Below, piece by piece: positions 37,201 to 49,061 of a DNA stretch of 64,000 nt. Position 1 is the first letter of the stretch. Every line of letters starts with the position of its first letter. Source of the stretch: Paramecium pentaurelia (Eukaryota > Ciliophora > Oligohymenophorea > Peniculida > Parameciidae). Location of the stretch: NCBI GenBank assembly GCA_905183005.1, contig CAJJDO010000133.1:124001-188000 (forward strand), read 5' to 3'. Under the pieces are notes generated by a model, which worked only from the letters and a program-made list of their open reading frames with translations, was not told the DNA's origin and did no database searches. The position numbers and the translations under genes are program-made.

Positions 37201-40200
37201 AATTAAACAGCTTTGTATTTTTGTGAATCTAAGTGATTCCTAAATTCATCAGAGAACAATAATGATTTCTGTATCAATTACTATAACACATTATTAGAAA
37301 TAAAAATATTACTTTTAGATTTTAAAAGGGATTTTTATGATGATTGATTTAATAGTACAATTTTTGAGAATTCTGATTAATGACTAATCTTAGATGACAT
37401 TGATTAAATCAATGATTTTTAATCTTATATTAACCATTCATCATCTGGATCAAAAATAAATAAATGATCCATATTTTATTCATTCTCATTTTCTATCTAA
37501 AATGATTATGATTACTCATTTTCTTTATTATTTAATATCTCTAAACTAGATTCATATTAATTAATAATTTAATCATTTAATAATTAAGAATCCTCTTAAT
37601 TAAGTATTGAATTCTAAATTGTAAAACTTTCAGTCTAATTCAAAATTGATTGCTCTTCTTTATTAATTTCTTAAATATCATATACTATTTAACTATTTTC
37701 AATTTATTATATATTTATATCTTGTATTTCTTATGCTAGATTCTATAAATAATTAGGAAAAAATTAATTTAAAAATGCCATCCTCTCTTGCTGATTGAAT
37801 TGATTTTTGTACTTATTTAATAATATAATAACATTGTCCCAATCCTTATTTAAACTATAACAATCAATAGCTCTTCTGATATCACCTAACATCTCAAAAG
37901 TCTATGCTGCTTTTGTGTAATTAAGGGCAAAAAATGCTGATTCTGCCATCTCATTCATTTTTCCTAATTTTTCATATAATTCTTATGCTTTCTAAAATTA
38001 TTTACCAGTAAAATAACATTAAGCAGCTCTTGATAATAAACCAATATCTTCAAAAATAATGGCAGCTTATTAATATTGTTATAGACTATTAGTTATATGT
38101 GCATTACTGACTAAAATATTATAAGCAATAGATTTCTTTTCTAATTGTTATTCTTCTGCAAATTTAAAACATTTTGCTGCTTAATCATAATTATTCATTC
38201 TAAACATTTTAAAGCCTTGTCTTTTCCAATTCTCTTTATTATTATTTTATAATTATAATTAAAATATAACATCGTTTGGTTGAATTTATTAATCTATAAT
38301 TTAGATTGCATCTAGTTTAATCCAAATATTTTAAATATTTCTTCTCTTTTCTAAAGATTAATCAAAAATAATTAATTTTTATTTAGGTCTTGTAATTGCT
38401 ACATACAATTACTTTAATTCTTAACATAAATCTATTGAAATTTCTTTATTTTCTTTGTTACTTTTCATTTTCAATTACCAAACTTCTATTAATTCATTCT
38501 TAATCTCTTCAGTGGAAGCTATTACATCTGTATAATGAACTATTTATTAATAATATTAATACTTGTTATATATTTATCATAATCAGCCTTCTTTAAATAT
38601 TCTGCTTAAGGTTCTAAAATATTAAGAGATTCCCAATCTTCAATAGATGCAGTTGAGTCATGGAAAAAGTTGAATAATATGACATCATCAAATTCTAAAC
38701 CTTTAGCTTCATAAATGGTTAAACATAAGATATTTTATAATTCAATAGGTAATCTTGTCTTAGATTCTTGGTCTTTGACAATTATGACTTAATTGCAACC
38801 AAATTCAACAGTATTTTTATCGTTTGAAAAGAAATCACAAAGATTATTTAACAATTATTTAACATTATCACTTTTAATTAAAATAGGTTTAGGACCTTAT
38901 AAATTTGATGTTTCCTTTTTTAATTTATCTATTTTTTATGGAAATAAAATTTCAATCATTCTAATAACAGAATTAGCTAATTATAATATTTTATTATGAG
39001 ATCTAAAATTGATACTTAAATCAAATATTTTAAGATTTCTATGTATTTTTTTCTTATTATTTCTATATGACAATAAACAATTTTAAATTTCATAAAATTT
39101 GTAACTTATCCCTTTTGCTATATTTTAAGCATTATCTCCACAACAAAATAATCCAAGTTCTGTTAATTAATCTAATAATATTAATACTGCTCTTGGTACA
39201 TCCTATAATTCATCAAGTAATAGATAATGAATATTTTCAATGAAATCATTCCCATTAGCTAATTCTTAATTAATATGATTGACTACATCTAATAAATCAT
39301 AATATCCTAATTAATATTTATATTATTCATAAATTTAAAAAGCTTCATAAATAAAACTACATTCATCTTAATTTAATTCACTTAAATATTAGTAATTATC
39401 AAAATTCATATATCTATCAGGATATTTATGTGATGTTTCATGACCTTTAATTTTTGTGCAAATCTCTGACCAAACATATATTGGATCAAAACATTTAGGC
39501 ATTGAAAATTATGATTTAATTGTCTCTACTATTTTTGGCCAAAATACTCTAACAAATACATCTTATGTAACTTCATGCATTTTTGTTTAAATATAATCAG
39601 AATTATCAATTTCATCCATCAATTTTTAATTAAACTATTCCAATTTCCTTTACATATTTTCACTATTTTGAGATAATTACATCTATCCAAATTACTCATT
39701 ATGCCATTAAGAACTTCTATTCTATTTATTTTCAAAAATAGCAAAAAAAGAATTGATTAATGATGCATCAATAAGAAATAAAAATTTTCTCAAAGTTAAA
39801 AATATTGGAAATTGATTTAAATCAGAAAATCTTTAAAATTTTCCCATTTCTCTTTCATATTCATCAATATCTTAATCATCAACATCATCTTCTTAACTTT
39901 ATTGTTATTATTCTTATTACTCTTAATCATTTTTTATTGCATCTATAATTTGAATTGTGCTCTGATCCATTTCATCTAAATCATCTTTAACTTGAGTATC
40001 ATCTTAATGTTTTTGCTTATTTTTTTTCTTATTAATGACATCTTATATGTTTGAAACTAATTTATCATATGATCTTTTAACTTAACATGCCAATAAAGGA
40101 CTTGCTGTAACAAAAACAGTCTTTAATACGCAATCCTATTATTATTAATTGAGTTATATATCATTTTTTGAACAATTAATTTAATCTAATTTACTTCTAA

Positions 40201-41338
40201 TTTTAAATAGAATATCTGTTGTGAAGAGTCTAAGTAAGGCACAAGTAGTTTTACCTGTACCACTTCTACCAATTACTAATCCATCCCCATTAAATGAAAT
40301 AATCTCTTATTATTCCTTAGTTAAATTAACTTTGAAGTTTGGAATATTTTAGATTATTTTAAACAATTAGAATGCAGATGGTTATTAACTATATTTTTAA
40401 ATTAAATAATGATTAGCAGAAAAAGCATTCATTCTAGCTATTTTGTTATTTAAAATTATTTATGTTTAAACTGGAATCCATCTTTTAAATGTTTCATCAT
40501 ATACATAATCTTAACCATCTAACAATATTGGTTGAAATTTTCTTGGAAATAATCTATCATACCCAGATTTAGGATTTTCTCCAATTTTTATTCCTTAAAA
40601 TAATTATGAATCATTTTTATCTTCTTTAATTAATTTCATATTGGCAAAAAAATTAGGTGATGTTTATTAATTTCTGAAATACTTCTCTATTTCATAATAA
40701 CCCTTAGAATTCTTTTAATTCTCAGGTACTAATCCAACCAAAATTATTTCATGACAGAATTCAAAATGTGTAGGATTGCCATCTTTATTTAAAATTGGAT
40801 ATAATTTAGGAATAATTTAGATAACTGTTTGTATGAAATTGCGGAAATTGAATCCTATGATATAATCATATTCAAAAGGAAATTTTACATTCCCTCCTTC
40901 ATAAGGTAAGACCTTTAAAACTGATCTTGTTGAACTGTTAAATTTTCCTTATAACACTAAATTTAATTATATGAAAATATGAATGATATCTAATTCTGTA
41001 ACATTATATAGACTATTGAGAAAAGTCTCTTAATATATAAAAAATCAATAAATACTTGTAACATTAAATTACCATATTTTTTTAGGAAAAAAATGTTTTA
41101 TGTTGAATCCTTTAAAATAATCACCCATTTCATAAAAAAATTCAGTTTCATCACCTCTTTATTGTCTTTCATTAAATTCAATTAGATATTGAAAGTATCG
41201 TATTACAAATTATTTTGCTGATAATACAATATGATAATATTGATCTATTTCAATTAGAATTTAATTTAATTAGTCTTAGAAAATTTTACGTTTTATTTTT
41301 AAGTATTCTTGGTCTGTTCTATAGATAGTTTTCTTCAT
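34257..41338 (-). CDS. TRANK1-like SF1 (UvrD/Rep) helicase with helical repeats
   Basis: From ATG 41338 to TGA 34257-34259; introns of 27, 23 and 27 nt leave exactly 2335 codons. The SF1A motifs are complete: Walker A LVIGRSGTGKTTCALLRL, motif II HYLLLDELQDVP, motif III LFCCGDNAQNIAKG, motif IV LSINFRSHNKIL, motif V LTIYEAKGLEFDDVIL, and motif VI QLYVAITRPKQKLIIF. TPR-like repeats follow (YDQAAKCFKFAEEQ, LLSRAAQCYFTGKQFQKAQE, YTKAAQTFEMLGDIRRAID), then about 1,300 residues of helical sequence. This layout, helicase then TPR-like repeats, matches the TRANK1 (TPR and ankyrin repeat) family, whose biological role is poorly known. It should be an active ATPase. It is one of the largest genes in the window and has few introns. 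Confidence 0.9.
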
Positions 41339-41538
41339 TTAATTAAATTTTAATAATGATAAACTCTTAAAATGGATTTAATTAATTCTTTCACATATAA
41401 TATAAGTTATAAAAAGAGTTAATTACCTGTAAAAAATTCACTATTCTACATTAATTAAATTTTATGTTATTATCTTAAATTCTTGAATGTAAAATTGTAT
41501 AAATTTTTTAAACTTGAATTTAGCTGTAAATTAAAAGT

Positions 41539-41820
41539 ATGTCAGAACCTTCTATTCATTAATATGGGAAATTAAACATTATTATTTAATAGTAGTTAAA
41601 GCCTGTCTATGTTTCAAAAGAAGATAGAAAAAATTGTAGCTATTAATAATAACACTAAAGAAAAAAGAGTTTTAATGAAGTGAAAAAAGTAGAAATTCCT
41701 GTGTTTATGGGAATAAATCAATAAACACATTGGATGGAACTTTGGGATCAATTTAAGAAAGAAACCTCCATAGATGAATAAAATTCAATATTAGAGAAAA
41801 TATTGAAATTAAAAACTTGA
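41539..41820 (+). CDS. Small hypothetical protein
   Basis: Open frame from ATG 41539 to TGA 41818-41820, 93 residues, no intron. Basic N-terminal half (KEDRKNCSYQ, RKKSFNEVKK), then EIPVFMGINQQTHWMELWDQ. No signal peptide or TM. It sits 30 bp before the next gene on the same strand. The length and composition are gene-like, but no family is recognised. Confidence 0.55.
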
Positions 41821-41850
41821 ATTATATTATATAAATATAAATATATATAA

Positions 41851-43389
41851 ATGTTAATACCTATCAATCCTGTTAAATCAGAAAAAAATAAAAAAACCTT
41901 GTTAGTTTCATAGCCCATTCTATTTTAATCAAAGGGAGCAAGTAGAAGTGACTTAATGTTGGATTAAATTCATAACTCAACAAAAACAACTACTTTTAGA
42001 TCTAATGAAACTGGCAACTTTTATTAGACTTAATATGGATTAGGAGATAAGACTAAATAATTTATTTAAAATCAAGAGCAAATATAATAACAGAATAATT
42101 GTAAAAGAGTAATGAAATAAGGTGTTGATACATTTGCTTTAACACAGTCAACAATGAATATTTTTGAGGGTAAATTAATACGTGAATAGTAGAGGCAAAT
42201 AATGAAGAGCGAAAAAAGTATATAGATTATACAGGAGGTCCATAATTTGAAAGTGATAAATAGGATAAAGTAATCAAATATTCAGTTGTTGGATATAATT
42301 AGTTTCTTAAAATTCATTAAGAAAAATAAAGACAATACTAGAGATTAAAGAAAAATTAATAAAATCAAAATCAAATGACTACAGATGATTCATTATTTGA
42401 TGAATAACCTCCAACAAGAACTAATCAATAAGCTTAATCAATTATTCTAGATAAATAATAAGTAAGGAAAACTCCAAAAAAAAATAAAGTAGATTAACTT
42501 TACTTAAGCAAAAGAGATTTGAATAAGATAGTTAGGGAAGCTGAAAAACACATATAAGAGGCATAAATAGAATAGGAGAAGGTAGAAGCAAAACTACCAT
42601 TTCATTTAAGAAATGCTATTTCAAGGGAAGAAAGAGCTATGAAAAAGTTTGAAAGTACTAAGACTCAATGGGATAATGTTAATATACAGATAGCTTCTAA
42701 TTGTTAAAGGGAACCAGAATAAACAATTATGAGTAGGGCAGATTAATATAGAGAAAGAAACTAAAAGATTTAAGCAATTGAACTTAATAAAGGTGAAGAG
42801 GAAAAGAATAGTAGTAGATATTGGTATCTAAAATTAAGATGGTATGATCACAAAGATAATAGACCCTAATTTTCTTTACTTACTTAATCAAATAAATCAA
42901 AAAGCTGTTAGCAGTTTGAAAATAGGTTAGTGAATCGATTTTTATCAGATTTTGATGCAGAGAGACTTGGTCAATAATAGTAATTTGTGTTGTCTGATAT
43001 TTAAGCCAATTTTAATACAAAATTGATTGATAATCCATTTAAATAAGTTTAAACTGTTATTTCAGAAAAAAGTAAATTAGATTTTATTTATTCTAGAAAT
43101 TAATGAAGATGATGTTGCTTAATCTCCAAAAACAAGATTATATACTAATAAACTTATGAAATTATATAATCAAAAATTATAGGACAAGTCTAAGAAAAAA
43201 TTTGTGGATACCAAAAATTTTCTATTCTTAGCAGGAGAAAGTTAAAAGGATAGAGAATAAAAGATGTTAAATAGGGAAACAGGTTAATAGTTTAAGATGG
43301 CTGAAATTCCAAATGAAGAGCCTGAAGTAATAGTTAATACTTGGAATAAAAAGAATTTAGCTAAATCTGGAGAATATATTTTAAATTGA
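41851..43389 (+). CDS. Charged helical protein, hypothetical
   Basis: ATG 41851 to TGA 43387-43389; introns of 20 and 25 nt leave 498 codons. The N-terminal 110 residues are polar. The middle has DKVIKYSVVGYNQFLKIHQE and a long K/Q/E helix, then HLRNAISREERAMKKFESTK and RYWYLKLRWYDHKDN. The region after about residue 230, with alternating charged helices and conserved-looking aromatic clusters, resembles axonemal or basal-body proteins of ciliates, but I cannot name a family. No TM or signal peptide. Confidence 0.65.
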
Positions 43390-43419
43390 TTTTATTAATT
43401 TTTTTTAACAAATTTAAGC

Positions 43420-44114
43420 ATGAGTTCAATAGAAATCCAATAAGAGTTTAGTAAATTATTATAAAATAATTTAAAATTGAAAGAGTTATATCAAAATATA
43501 TAATTAGAGATGATTAGATAATTGATTATAATTTATTTAAGAAATAACGGAAAATGAATAAATTTCTTTCTAATTTTGTTTAAATTACTCAAATATTTTA
43601 ATCATAATAGAATAATATCTTAAATAATAATATTGTGTTTTTAATCTCAATAACATCAAAAAGTTAGAACATTGATAGGCATTATTACACTAATTAATAA
43701 ATATGATACTATGATAATTAGATGAATACAGACTTAAAGTGCTTAAGAGATTGGATTACTATTCTTTAATATTATTCAAAAAGCCATCAATTGGAATGAA
43801 CATTGTGAATTCCATTAAACTAAAAATGTTCTTAATAAGAATAAGATAATTTATGACTGAAACTTTTTGTTAATATTCTTACTTATTTTAATGATAGATA
43901 GCTATTGATATAAAAAATAAATATAATTGGATATATAATATTTGAGAGAATAGGAAACATGTATTATTTGGATAGGTATTTCTACAAAGGATATACTTTT
44001 AATAAATTTAAGATTGTTGAAAATCCAATATCAAGAAGGGATGATGAATAATTGATGATTGCAAAATTTAATAAATTTAATGGCAATTAGGGTTTATTGA
44101 ATAAATTAACCTGA
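43420..44114 (+). CDS. Probable gene with unresolved exons (weak FOP/LisH-like start)
   Basis: Starting at ATG 43420 (MSSIEIQQEFSKLLQNNLKL) the first 35 residues fit the N-terminal pattern of FOP/FOR20 centrosomal proteins (short helix, L-x3-L spacing). The frame soon meets TGA. Coding-like segments then follow in other frames (EYRLKVLKRLDYYSLILFKK; IVENPISRRDDEQLMIAKFN), the last ending at TGA 44112-44114. I could not join these with introns of normal size. It may be a real gene whose introns I failed to place, or a decayed one. It converges on the peroxiredoxin gene with an 11-bp gap. Confidence 0.35.
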
Positions 44115-44125
44115 TATCAATAATA

Positions 44126-44818
44126 TCATAATTCACTTTTTGCAAAATATTCAGCTTTCTTATCTTGATCTGGAACAATAGTTCTTTGTCCAGGTTTCCA
44201 ATTAGCAGGACATACTTCACCATGAGTATCTGTATATTAAAATGCTTAAATCAATCTTAATGTTTCATCAACTGATCTTCCTACTGGAGCATCATTTATT
44301 TGAATTGTTCTAACTAAACCTTTTTTGTCTATTATAAACAATCCTCTTAATGAAGCACCATATAATTCATCTAATTCATCTTCTACTAAAACACCATATG
44401 CTTTTGATATCTTCTTTGAAATGTCTGCCAACAATGGGATCTTAAGATCACCAACTCCTCCTTAATTTCTTGGAGTTTTCAACCATGCCAAATGAGTAAA
44501 ATGAGAATCTGTAGATATACCCAATACTTCTGCACCCAATGCTCTAAATTAATCAAGTGCATTTGAAAAGGCAACCAATTCTGTTGGACATACGTATGTA
44601 AAATCAAATGGGTAAAATAGCAATACTACATACTTTCCTTAATAATCAGAGAGAGATATCTTTTCGAATTTCAAATCTGGGGTGACTGCAATACCACTAA
44701 AAAAGGGAGCTCTTTATCTTGGCAATAAATTCATATTTCCATATGCAAATCTTGCTACAGGTGCATCTTCAGATAAACATATCGTAAGTAGAAGCAACAA
44801 AGGCAATGTCTTAATCAT
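44126..44818 (-). CDS. Secretory-pathway 2-Cys peroxiredoxin
   Basis: ATG 44818 to TGA 44126-44128, 230 residues, no intron. The signal peptide MIKTLPLLLLLTICLS is followed by the peroxiredoxin core: YVVLLFYPFDFTYVCPTELV with the peroxidatic Cys, GISTDSHFTHLAWLKTPRN, and GGVGDLKIPLLADISKK. The resolving Cys is in HGEVCPANWKPG. The GGVG motif and the helix after the VCP Cys make it a typical, over-oxidation-sensitive 2-Cys enzyme. Domain order and the signal peptide resemble PRDX4 of the ER, although no KDEL-like ending is seen (ends AKSEL). It reduces hydrogen peroxide using thioredoxin-like or PDI donors. Confidence 0.95.
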
Positions 44819-44880
44819 TATGATTATTAATGTAAGAATTGTAAGAATTTCTCGATAAATAGAAAGATTTGAATTTCAAA

Positions 44881-45439
44881 ATGCTTGAAGATATGCTATC
44901 ATCCTAAAGTCTTCAAATCCATAACCTTTCCATGGGACTCAAATCTTTTTAACATTGTTTAGAGAACTTTAAATAAAAAGATAGATCTAGAAACAAGAAC
45001 CTATACAAATTGTATAGTAATGATGAAGCAACCATATTTATTCATCTAGAAAAAGAAATTTCAAACATATACTGTAAATCTGATTTCACTCTTTCTATTT
45101 CCTTAAGAGATTATTCTGGCAATTTGGCAAAAAATGAAGAATATACAGTCTACATTAAATTGTACCCTATTCCTTTAATGAAGATTTTCAGCTGATAAAT
45201 TTCCTAAAGAAATAACAGTCAATTCCAAAGGAAAGCCTATTTTGGTGGGAAAGACCAAATTGTAATTTAAAGGAAAAGGAGAATTTAAAAAACTATAGAT
45301 AACAGAAGTTTTATAATTATTCCTATATTAGTAATCATCAAATTTTCCTTAAGGCAAATTTGCTTTAGTCTTATATTCTAACTCACCAGATGTATAATCC
45401 TTAATAATTGAAAATTTGGAAGTATAAAAGAAAAAGTGA
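44881..45439 (+). CDS. Hypothetical protein
   Basis: ATG 44881 to TGA 45437-45439; a 22-nt intron with an AAG acceptor near 45160 leaves 179 codons. After a polar start, the sequence alternates likely beta strands (SDFTLSISLRDYSGNL, EEYTVYIKLFSAD, EITVNSKGKPILVGKTKLQF) and ends in a basic QKKK tail, suggesting a small beta-sandwich. No motif is recognised. It is head-to-head with the peroxiredoxin gene (63 bp between starts), so they may share a promoter region. Confidence 0.6.
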
Positions 45440-46250
45440 AAAATTATATTGTTTATTAAATTTAATCAATGGACCACGAGATTCTCTTTTTTAAAACACT
45501 TACAAGAGGGTATAACTGCACAGTGTTCAATCTCGAATCTTCTTGTAATGCAACTTGCATAATATTATACATAATTTATAAAAAGAGGTTGTTGTTGATA
45601 TAAAATTAATATAATATCTGTTAACAAGTTAGCTAGAAAACATGATAATCAATATTTTAAGAAATGTGATTCAGAATCAAATCATTTACTAAATTTATTA
45701 TATAAAATTCAACCTAAGTGATACTTTGACAAAATTATATTTTAAATATTTATATATATTTAATCATTATTATTCAACTTTATTTTCAGCACATTATAAT
45801 TATACTTTTATAAAATTCCAAATGATTAAATGCTAGGAATTTCATACAATTTTCCAATAAAGATTTCACAATAATTGTTTAAATCAAATTCCAAAGTTAA
45901 TCAAATATCTATTCGAAATTTAACATATAATTCTTATTAATTAATTATATTCACTATTTCATTATATCTTTAAATAATTATAAGTAATTTTTAAGCATTA
46001 TAAAGGTAATAAAAATTTTATAATAATCTCAAAAATTTATTATAATTTCTATTATACAAAATAAAATTTATATAAGGTTTCTGAAATACTTTAATAAAAG
46101 TATATTTGAATTAATTCTTAATATATATTTGTATTAATTATTAAAGGAAGGTAATTCTATTGAATTTAATTTTATTGAACTGAAATTTTGTAATTTTATG
46201 TATATATAAATGAAATTTTGGTGGTAAAATAATAATTTTTATATATAAAA
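45440..46250. other. Intergenic, with a GC-richer island at 45470-45560
   Basis: An 811-bp spacer, mostly extremely AT-rich. The part around 45470-45560 is distinctly richer in G and C and contains two interleaved inverted repeats (45477-45483 with 45529-45535, and 45500-45507 with 45541-45548). On the minus strand a short open frame also crosses it. Nothing firm can be annotated. Confidence 0.35.
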
Positions 46251-48944
46251 ATGTTTAAATAAAGTACTAATAAAAATGTAGAATTTGAAGAGGTTTTAAA
46301 AGAAGAGAATAGACCAACTAAGAAATTAGCATAATAGTCAAAATAGTAGATAGTAAATAGAGAAAACTTAATTAATAACTCAAATTAGATTACAATAAAT
46401 AATTAAAATTTAATTGTCAAGGATGTTTTAAAGTCGAATGAAATTTAAAAAAATTAATATGTACTATCAATTCTAGAAAAAGCCAAGAAAATATAAGAAA
46501 GCAATTTCTTATTGATTATTGCTAGTGAAAAGTTGAACTTTAGAAATGATGAAAAAAATATTGAGATTTTTCTTTTTGACCATTATTACAATCTAAATAA
46601 AATAAAGAAGGGAATGTAAATTAGATTAAATGGCGATTTTATTGATTCAAGAGCAATTATCTTCACAAAAGATATTCAAAATAACAATTCATTTACTCTA
46701 GAACCAGAAAAATTAATTTCACCAACTACTTTAAATAGTCTAACATTCTGTAGAAGGAAATAGTTTATTAAAGATTTTTTTTAAAATCAATGTTTTGGAA
46801 CTACAATTGAAATGTTAGGAGGTAAGATAATTCATGAATTTTGTTAAGACATAATTAAAAATCTTCAAAAATATAATTCATTATTTGAAAATATTGAAGT
46901 ATTAGATAAACTTTAAAATGAATTAAATTAAATTTAATTAGATTAAATTCCTTAATCATTTATGGAACCGATAAGTTTATTATATTAAAAATATCTTTCA
47001 GAATTCTACTATTTAGAAAAGAAAACTATAACTGCTATGATAATTTTTATACTTCCTAGTTGTGTTAATACTCTTAGATGGATATAATAATATATAATTA
47101 ACTAATAATCAATAAATATAAAATAATAATATACATAAGATGTATACTAAATTTACATTTTAAGATGGGTTAGTAATGAATAAAAATTATCATCTTCAAT
47201 TTATGGATTTAATGGGTTTCCTGATATTGTTGTAGAAGTGAAATTCCGTAAAAATTTTTAGTAATTTTAAAATTGTTTTATTCCTTTAGAATTGAAAACT
47301 GGCAAAAAGAGTGAAAATTATGAATAATAAGTATAAACATATTTACTTTTAATGAATAACTTTTATAAATAAAACAGCTAATTTGGATTATTAGTATATT
47401 TAAAAGAATTTGAACATTCAATTGTTACTTGTAATTAAAAGGAAATAAATGAGTTATTTTTTCATAGGAATTTATATATAACAGAATCTTATATGTTTGA
47501 AAAACCTATGAATTGTTATTCTAAACTCCCTGATTTAAAAGATGAACTTTAAAATGATCGATAAGTTAATAAATGTAATAAATGTGAATATAAATCTATT
47601 TGTTATGGATTAAATATACTTACAGAACAATCTGAGTTAACACTTTAAATTCCATATTACGATTAGGTTAATTAATAATTGTAATAAAAATCTAAGGATT
47701 ATTTAAATGAAATGTTGAAAAACTTAAGATTAGAAGAATAAACTTCAAATATTCCTTAAGCAATTTATATTATTCAAGAGACAAAGGCTCATTAAGATGG
47801 AATTCAAATTATATTGTAATCTAAAAATTATTATCTAAAATAATAAGCAAATTAAATTTTATAATAATGTTTATAAGATATAAAAAATAAACAATAAAAA
47901 CTATTTTGTATCAGATTATAACATAACGTTAAGTATACCTTATAAAAAGCATGGCTTAGTAAAGGTTTTTAAATAATTAATTTAATTGAAGATTAATCAG
48001 ATTAAGAGGAACACAATGTAGATGATTTAAATTTTGATTATGCCATTAGGTTACAGATTGTTTTGGAAAATGAATTAATTAATTAATCAGAAAATCATTT
48101 ACAAATATATGATGAATTTATTTATAAAAATTCTTCTAAACATTTTTTTAAGCATCACAAATTTATCATTTTTGAATTGGCAATTAATAAAGATTTCTAT
48201 CAAAGAAAAAAGGAGATTCTTATATTTGGAATGGAACCTATATTCAAACCAATTACTGAAATAGATGATAATTAAAAATATGCTTTTGCAATTCTTAAGG
48301 AAAAGTTTTAGAATAGTTTAAATTAATATTAAATTAAAGCTATTGAATTATGTTTATTGGCTTAAGATTTTGCTTTAATTTAAGGACAATATGGTAAGAA
48401 AAGAATGTTAAGTCATTTATTATTTTTATTAGGATACACAAATAAAAAAGTATTATATTATGCTGCTGATCAATAAGTTATAGATGAGTAAATTATAGAT
48501 TATATTTAAACATTTCCAAATGAAAGTGAATGGGTATTGAGATTATAAGGAAAACATGATAAAGTTCCAGAGAATCTTTAATAATATACTTTTAATTTTG
48601 AATAATTTACAAATTTAACAGAAATTGAAAATAAATTAGAAGAAAAACATTTTTATTTTTCAACTTGTTAATATTGTACTGATATTTTATAATCCTAATC
48701 ATTTGATTATTGTATTGTTGATTAATCGACTAAAATTACAGAACCTTAATGCATTTCTTGTATTCTTAAGAGCAAAGTTTTCATTTTATTAGAAGATTAG
48801 GAATAATAATAACCATTAATCAAGTCATAAAAAGCTAAATAATTAAAAATTAGTTTGTTTTAAAGATTGTCATAATAATTTAAAAATGTTGGTTGTTAAT
48901 AAGAGTTAGAATTTTCATTTGAAGAATTTGAAGACTTAATATGA
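46251..48944 (+). CDS. Dna2-like nuclease with degenerate, truncated helicase domain
   Basis: Single 898-codon frame, ATG 46251 to TGA 48942-48944, no intron. The Dna2 nuclease module is recognisable: LTFCRRKQFIKDFF (first Fe-S Cys), MLGGKIIHEFCQDI (active-site His), YGFNGFPDIVVEVKF (Asp), FIPLELKTGKKSENYEQQVQ (E-x-K), and CNKCEYKSIC (remaining Fe-S cysteines, C-x2-C-x5-C). A beta-barrel-like linker leads to an SF1 helicase part that is degenerate. The Walker A position reads LIQGQYGKKRMLSH instead of GxPGTGKTT, and Walker B reads DYCIVDQSTKIT instead of VDEAS. The protein ends just after motif III (LLEDQEQQQPLI). So the nuclease looks intact, but ATPase and translocation should be lost. Confidence 0.85.
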
Positions 48945-49061
48945 CTTAAATTATACATATTATAAAATATTAAATCTTTTATAAATTTTATTTTAAATTT
49001 TATATTTAATCCTATTTCTGATGTATATTTATTTTTAATATAAAGAATATTCTAGAAATTA

